Source of the DNA: Lingula anatina
Lineage: Eukaryota; Brachiopoda; Lingulata; Lingulida; Lingulidae
NCBI RefSeq assembly: GCF_001039355.2
Contig: NW_019775590.1
Location: 1-64,000 of the forward strand
Length of the DNA: 64,000 nucleotides
Direction of reading: 5' to 3'
Shown: positions 58,624-64,000 of the stretch, in pieces
Numbering within the stretch: position 1 is the first letter of the stretch
Layout: every line of letters begins with the position of its first letter
Translations under genes and position numbers: made by a program
Notes under the pieces: generated by a model
What the model was told of the DNA's origin: nothing
The model's database searches: none
What the model saw: only the letters and a program-made list of their open reading frames with translations

Positions 58624-61600
58624 AACTGGATCATTCATATGCTGTATGTATATTCACAAATGAAAGACATAAATCAAAATAATGTTTTTCTTTTATTTAT
58701 CAATCCCGCGAAAAACCCAGAGCAACAATATTTTTAGTGATCCTACAGTTGTATATAAGGTGTGAAATGTAAATAAACTACATGTACGAACCCGAGTTCA
58801 AATTTTTCTTGTGTTCTGCCAGTTTGACATTTTGGAAGTCGTTCAGTTCCTTTATGAGTTGTTTCACCGAGAGGGATGACTGGATAGGAAAATGCTTCAA
58901 GACGGGAATGACGTCAGAGGGAATGATACTTCCAAATACGGTTCCCATGGTTTTGTCCACGGTGTCCTTCAGCCAAACGAACTCCGGCTCGTCAATTTTG
59001 TAACTAGAATAATAAGATCAAACTGTTACCAGGTACAAATCAGTAATAAAATATCTGTGTACATACCTTTCTTTGACCTAAAAATTATTTCCGCGACAGC
59101 ATGTGCATTCAAGCATTATATGTATATTTATCGTTACAATCTCCGGGCAATATGCCCTCATTGGTTTTGATGCCCTATTCAGTACACGTTTAATCAAGGT
59201 GTAGCGATGGAAAGGTTTGAAAGTGGATTCGTTTTTTAAATGTAAATAAACGTTTGTTGCTGTATTAACCCATTCATTAATTCTATTTTTGTTTATTTGA
59301 TTATTTTTTCAACAAAATGTTGAATAAGGACTTGTATCTTTGGACATAATAAAATATAAAGGATTTGTACTGTAAAGTCATGCTTTTAATTGTAACAAGG
59401 GTTATTTCATATCCCTTCGATTGGGGAGTAAAGTTTCGTTTATTTTTATATATCCATTGTTAAAACAGGAAATCACCGGACTCTCCTGCAGAAGAGTATT
59501 CCCAAATGTTATGGAACCTACCTTTTTCCGTAAGCCATTCTGCAGACGATGTTGAAGATAAGTAACTGAAAATGAGAATCTATGTCAAATGGCTCAGTCT
59601 CTTTTTCAATCAAAGTGGCAACTTCATCAAAAGAAGACCTCACGAATGTTTCCAATTTATCACTCGCTACGTAGGCCCTGAAAAATAAAATAATATTCCA
59701 ATTCAGGTACATTTGAATGACGTTATGCAGTATGATCAATTTCATTGGTATTTGCATTATCATAATACTGAGAGTGAATAAATAAAAGTTAATTTAAAAA
59801 AAATTAAAACAAAATAAAAAATATCTCCCCTGGAATGACATTATTCAGGCAATTTTCCATTTTCCAACTAATGGAAAGTGGAAAGGGAAATCATTAAATT
59901 GAGAAGAAAAACACTTGCAGATATGATGATTCAAGTTAGAATGGACATGCATTAGTAAAGTAAGCCATGGAAATAGTTTAACTTAATGATGCATTTTCGT
60001 TACGTGTTTGCAAGTTTATTGTTAAAATAAAGCATACAACGAATTTCGCTAATTATCATGTATTTTAGGGTTACACAAATAAAAAAAAATGCTATGAGTT
60101 ACAAGGTAGAGAAATTAGTAGAGCAGACATTGATTCTAGTATATTTCTGCCTCTATGATCTAGATATAAAACAAGTTGGTTCAAACAAGGGTATCTGTGA
60201 TGTGCATACAAAAGCGAACCGTGTTTGGAACATTGTTCAACTGAAAAATATATAGAGATATCAACTGAATTAATGTGCCTGAATGCCTTCAGAGTAGTTC
60301 CTGAATATAAAACAATATTAAAGAGAAGCCTACGGCCCATGTCGTGTTTATTTACAACTGGAAATATTTAATTTGAGCGAGTTGAAATCTGTTAGAAACG
60401 TTATTCAGCTGACTTAGTTTTGCAACCAATAATTCGATCAAATTACCTGAATGCCTTTAAAGCCATCTGTCTCTGTAGTCTCCACACTGGACCGTAATCA
60501 CTGAAAATTATATCTCTGTTGCCTCCGCTGAATACTTTGACTGTCAAAAAGTATGATAGCAATGATTGGATTAAATCTAAAAAAGGTGTATAAGAGACAT
60601 TATCTCAACCTTCTCACAAAAAAGTATGATAGCACTGATTGGATTAAATCTAAAAAAGGTGTATTAGAACCCCCCTCCTCACACTATTGCAAAACCCCTC
60701 ACACATACTATTGTATGGATAGTTAGGACCGTTTTGAATGCATGTAAAGTTCATTTTATACCCCCAGTATTCAGATGCCGGTTTGTAAAGACTTTGCCCC
60801 TATCAACACGATAGTTAATCTTGCCATAATATAACAGATACTTACGTTTCCAAGTTAGAGTTTCCCTTCCTGCAAATATCTCCTTCTTTTCGACGAAAGC
60901 CTCGTGGACAATATCCGCAGATTTCATGACCACGACATTGTGCCAAAAACCTGTTAACGTCAACCGTATGCATATACTACACATTGTTTACCGTGCTGTT
61001 GAGCAATAGAGCAAGTTTTTTTTATGAATGAACTAATGAGGCTAACGTGTACCATCACCATATTTGTATTTAAGTTTTATGTAAAAAGAAACACCTGCCG
61101 GAAAAGCTCATCTGAGCCGATCAAAAAATAAACATTGGCTTTTGCCTAACTGCTTAATTCTAGATGATACTTCTGCAGAAAAAAAGAAAGAATTATAAGC
61201 TTTTACCTAAATCAATGGTGAACAAGTCACTAAATGACTTCCCGAGCTTGGTGAATACGGAATACAGTCGGCTATCTTTCCTAAATTCTGCAAATATTAA
61301 TTAATAATCAAATATTTCGAAAAATAAATATTAAATGTATATATCACATTTATTTTTTTTTAATTAATGTATATATATAATAAAGTTATAACCAAAAAGA
61401 TTTTTTTGAATTTCTAAATAGATTTTTAGCAAATGATTAACATAGGATGAGTGACATATGGTTTACAAAAAGCCTCTGACCAAAGTAACTCCCCACTATC
61501 GGCAGCTGTGGAGGTCCTGGCGGGAGTTTGTACTTCTTCCTCTGTAGATATGACATCACCAACAGGAATACCGCGCTCCCGACCAAGACGGTCTTCACAG

Positions 61601-61631
61601 TAAGTAAACTCAACAAACTCAAGACGATCAT
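56609..61631 (-). CDS. Cytochrome P450, clan 2 (CYP2/CYP17-like), gene B, intact
   Basis: Eleven exons in order: 61631-61481, 61287-61207, 60950-60846, 60540-60447, 59677-59522, 59003-58792, 58560-58432, 58197-58096, 57886-57752, 57420-57197, 56734-56609. All are GT-AG and in phase; the product is 504 aa. N-terminal anchor at about 8-28, hinge PPGPP at 37-41, I-helix AGTQTT at 310-315 (catalytic Thr present), K-helix EVLR at 366-369, PERF at 421-424, heme loop [10 protein letters not shown] at 442-451 with ligand Cys449, end VKKRM. Exon lengths equal those of gene A except exon 6, so the two are tandem duplicates. Microsomal monooxygenase; the substrate cannot be told from sequence. The family call is firm, the CYP subfamily is not. 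Confidence 0.93.
58243..58270. repeat. (CA)n microsatellite in a P450 gene B intron
   Basis: About 14 CA units. A poly-A run of roughly 30 bases lies at 58590-58620 in the neighbouring intron. Confidence 0.9.
60543..60663. repeat. Short direct repeat in a P450 gene B intron
   Basis: A block of about 50 bp containing CAAAAAGTATGATAGCA and TGATTGGATTAAATC is repeated after about 75 bp with one or two differences. It begins three bases upstream of exon 4 on the coding strand, so it includes the acceptor region. Confidence 0.7.
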
Positions 61632-61974
61632 CGTTCCTGGAATATTTCTTTGTATCTTTATGGATGGATTAAAATGTTACGATGATAAAGAGATTAAAAA
61701 GATTATAATGTTTTAAAAAAGAAAAAAATTAAATCAACATTGTATTTTACATAATTTTAATATCTTATGTTAGTCTTCCTGTTGAATTTCACATGCAACC
61801 CACGGCTATCACTTCAACATTTATGTATATATCATTAAAATATATTTTTTCAAACTCATTTATACAAAACCTACTTTACTACCCTTGCTTGCTGTTCCTT
61901 CCAGGACACGTCTCTCTTTTACGGCCTCCAGCCACCTGATTGCAGCGTCTGCCTAACTACACTCCAGTATCATT
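61632..61974. promoter_or_regulatory. Upstream flank of P450 gene B
   Basis: AT-rich sequence directly upstream (in gene sense) of the gene B start codon. It likely holds the core promoter and 5' UTR; no specific element is certain. Confidence 0.35.
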
Positions 61975-63196
61975 CAGCTCAGGTCTGGGGCCCTTGGCTT
62001 CAAGGTCTTCAGATAACCTACAAGTCTATACGTACAAATATATTTACGTGTCTTTAAATGGGCTGATCACGCTATACTTATCCAGGCATTGCCTTGGTAT
62101 GCATGCACTAGTCGGGTCAAAATATGGACCACTGTAGCCACGTTCAACGATAAGATTTTCAGACTGACAAGTCAGGCTCCTTAGCTTCAAAATAGTCAGA
62201 TAAGCTACAAGTTTATCATACAGAGTTTGTTTGCAACCTTTTACGTGTCATTATATAGGCTGCTTACTCATCCAAGATATTGCCTTCGTCTGTGTATTTA
62301 ATTTGCTTACAATCCCGAAGCTATATTTATCTAAATGTTTATTTATAGTTATAATGGCTAAAATAATATTTAATTATTACTATTATCATTTATTGATGTT
62401 ATGTCACAGCGTATAAAACACAGGGAAAACAGAAATGTCCACACAGAAGTGTCCCAAGAAAAACAGCAACACCACCAACAACAAAATAACACTTACACAC
62501 TTATCATTAAAACTTCGATGACATGAAATTGGCCGAACGCGTTAAGGGAAATTGTTGACTTACGCTATTTTTATACGATTAGATAAGGTGAATATAAACA
62601 TTGCCATGTTCAGAGATAAAGCTGCGGCCTCTTAAATACTTTGGGGTTTGCTAATGTGAGCAGAAGACGTCATATATGGACCACTGCAGCCACGTTCTAC
62701 GATGGGATTTTCAGACTGTCAAGTCAGGCTCCTTGGTTTCAAGTTTCAAGTCGTGTCATAATATAGGCTGCTTACACATCCAAAATATTGCCTTCGTCTT
62801 CGTTTTTTTATTTGCTTACAGTTCCGAAACTATATTTTTCTAAATGTTTATTTATAGTTATAATAGCTAAAATAATTTTTTATCATTACAATTATCATTT
62901 ATTAATATTATCTCACAGCGTATATAACACGGAAAACAAAAATGACCATACAAAAATGTCCTATAAAAAAAGCAACAATAAATAAATAAATAAAAGAATA
63001 AATAAATAAATAGCACTTGCATGCTTGTCATTTAAAACGTAGATGCCCTGAAATTGACTGAACGCGTTAAGAGAGATGGTAAGTTAGGATATTTTTATAC
63101 TCTTAGATAAGGCTAACATAAACATTGCCATGTTCAGAGATAATTTTGTGGCATCTAAAATACATTGGAATTTGCTAATTTGAGCAGATGACGTTA
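61975..63196. repeat. ~530-bp tandem repeat, two full units plus a partial one, upstream of P450 gene B
   Basis: Units at about 62139-62667 and 62668-63196 match end to end (ATATGGACCACTG, AGCCACGTTC, TTTTCAGACTG, AAGTCAGGCTCCTT, ATTGCCTTCGTCT, CTAAATGTTTATTTATAG, GAACGCGTTAAG, ACATTGCCATGTTCAGAGAT). Part of the unit is also seen at 61975-62100. Divergence is about 10-15 percent by eye. No N separates the units. Open frames inside are the same frame repeated and are not coding. Confidence 0.8.
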
Positions 63197-63641
63197 CAGC
63201 AGTATTTTGGTGCTGATATATGGTTTCAAAAAGATCTTCCTTATCTAAACAGACTCCTATTTAATTACAATAATTAAAATCCAAGTACTATAAAATCCGG
63301 TCTCTTAAAAAATGATGTCACAGCAAACACATCCACATCAGGGACACGTACCGCAATTGTGATATCTGTTCTATATTTAAATATCACCGTTCTGTATTAC
63401 GCTTTTTACCCATTGAGAAATGCTACAGGTGTTGACCCAGATATCATAGGAGTAAAGGTAAACACGCTGCGGCAAAGACTCCAGTGCACCGGAAGTCGCC
63501 TTCTACACAGTTTTAAGGTGTTTTGGTGCTCCATGGTCATTGCGATATGATTCTATATCAGCATTAACACTCCCTGTTTATTGAGGATACGAAAAAAAGA
63601 AATGTAGAACCAATAAGTTCACTAGTGTGTGCATATGTATG

Positions 63642-63677
<36 letters not shown>

Positions 63678-63753
63678 CCCCGTGTCTCCCTCCTCTTTTC
63701 GTGGGTTGACGTATTTGGATTAAACTGATTGCAGTATGATGTACGTTTAAGAT
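63197..63753. other. Upstream flank of the SDR gene, with (TC)n
   Basis: Holds a TC microsatellite at about 63643-63674 (minus-strand open frame 63578-63823 is partly its translation). The short plus frame at 63359-63550 has no recognised domain. The region lies between divergently oriented P450 gene B and the SDR gene, so it may contain both promoters. Confidence 0.4.
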
Positions 63754-63939
63754 ATGGATCGGTGGACAGGGCGCGTTGCCTTGGTAACTGGAGTATCGAA
63801 AGGGTTAGGAGCAGCCATTGCACGTGCTCTGGTTAAGAATGGCATGGTGGTGGTTGGATGTGCCAGACACATCGAAAATATGCAAATATGGATGAATTTT
63901 ATATTTTCCTTGGTATTTGTGTTTTATAGGTGTGTTTAA
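63754..63939 (+). CDS. Short-chain dehydrogenase/reductase, DHRS11-like, first exon (incomplete at window end)
   Basis: Starts MDRWTGRVALVTGVSKGLGA, with the Rossmann TGxxxGxG cofactor motif (TGVSKGLG), and continues AIARALVKNGMVVVGCARH then IENMQ. This is very close to the N-terminus of DHRS11-type NADP(H) reductases of the classical SDR family. After IENMQ the frame turns into intron-like sequence; no strong donor is obvious (a GT near 63912 is possible). The catalytic YxxxK lies beyond the window. Cofactor specificity is probably NADPH, with Arg in the C-A-R-H context after beta 2. Confidence 0.8.
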   Translation: MDRWTGRVALVTGVSKGLGAAIARALVKNGMVVVGCARHIENMQIWMNFIFSLVFVFYRCV

Positions 63940-64000
63940 TAATAATAATAATAATAGTAATGATAATAATAATAATAATAATAACAACATCAACTTGCAA
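63940..64000. repeat. (AAT)n microsatellite at the window end
   Basis: TAA/AAT repeats with interruptions to the right edge, within the presumed first intron of the SDR gene. Confidence 0.8.

Noticed and set aside
1-64000. tRNA, rRNA, CRISPR arrays, bacterial-style promoters or operons
   Set aside because: No tRNA cloverleaf, rRNA core or regularly spaced repeat array was recognised, and the gene structure is clearly eukaryotic.

Overview
The window is animal nuclear DNA. It is AT-rich and intron-rich, has canonical GT-AG splicing, many microsatellites and many short non-autonomous DNA transposons. The genes (a KLHL7-type kelch protein, a DEG/ENaC channel, a DUF268 protein, tandem clan-2 cytochromes P450, a NAT16-like acetyltransferase and a DHRS11-like SDR) and frequent words such as TAGGCCTA and TACATGTA suggest a marine invertebrate. 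A non-vertebrate deuterostome (hemichordate, echinoderm or amphioxus type) fits best, but the species is inference.

Layout. Plus strand: NAT16-like acetyltransferase (0.55-1.73 kb); a small multi-exon gene for a predicted myristoylated protein with two CRE-containing repeats just upstream (2.74-3.87 kb); klhl7 in nine coding exons (7.42-12.78 kb, 677 aa); then a second, incomplete copy of the klhl7 3' half plus flanking DNA (15.45-21.20 kb), joined to the first by a single N at 15449; a complete nine-exon DEG/ENaC channel (21.2-28.1 kb, 508 aa); a three-exon type II membrane DUF268 protein (30.65-34.2 kb, 352 aa). Minus strand: two tandem clan-2 P450 genes with identical 11-exon structure, at 45.36-40.05 kb (one exon damaged) and 61.63-56.61 kb (intact, 504 aa), with two coding exons of a small Cys-rich gene between them (49.8-49.3 kb). 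The window ends in the first exon of a DHRS11-like SDR on the plus strand (63.75 kb).

The non-coding part is dominated by foldback and MITE-like elements. Several share CAGKGGCGGAT-type ends and 5-bp target duplications (CTTTA, TATGG, GAATA); a separate family has ends CAGGCCTACCCAACTACC and the 5-bp duplication GATAA. Two LINE reverse-transcriptase tails lie antisense in channel introns. Single Ns at 15449 and 37538 sit at the ends of direct duplications, which points to unmerged haplotype contigs and not to true tandem duplication.

I found no operon-like or wholly new multi-gene system. The most intriguing candidates are the small MGC-anchored protein with an AKAP-like C-terminal helix and CRE promoter sites, a 39-aa membrane micropeptide ORF kept in both duplicated haplotypes, the GFS selectivity filter of the channel, and the 5-bp-TSD transposon families.
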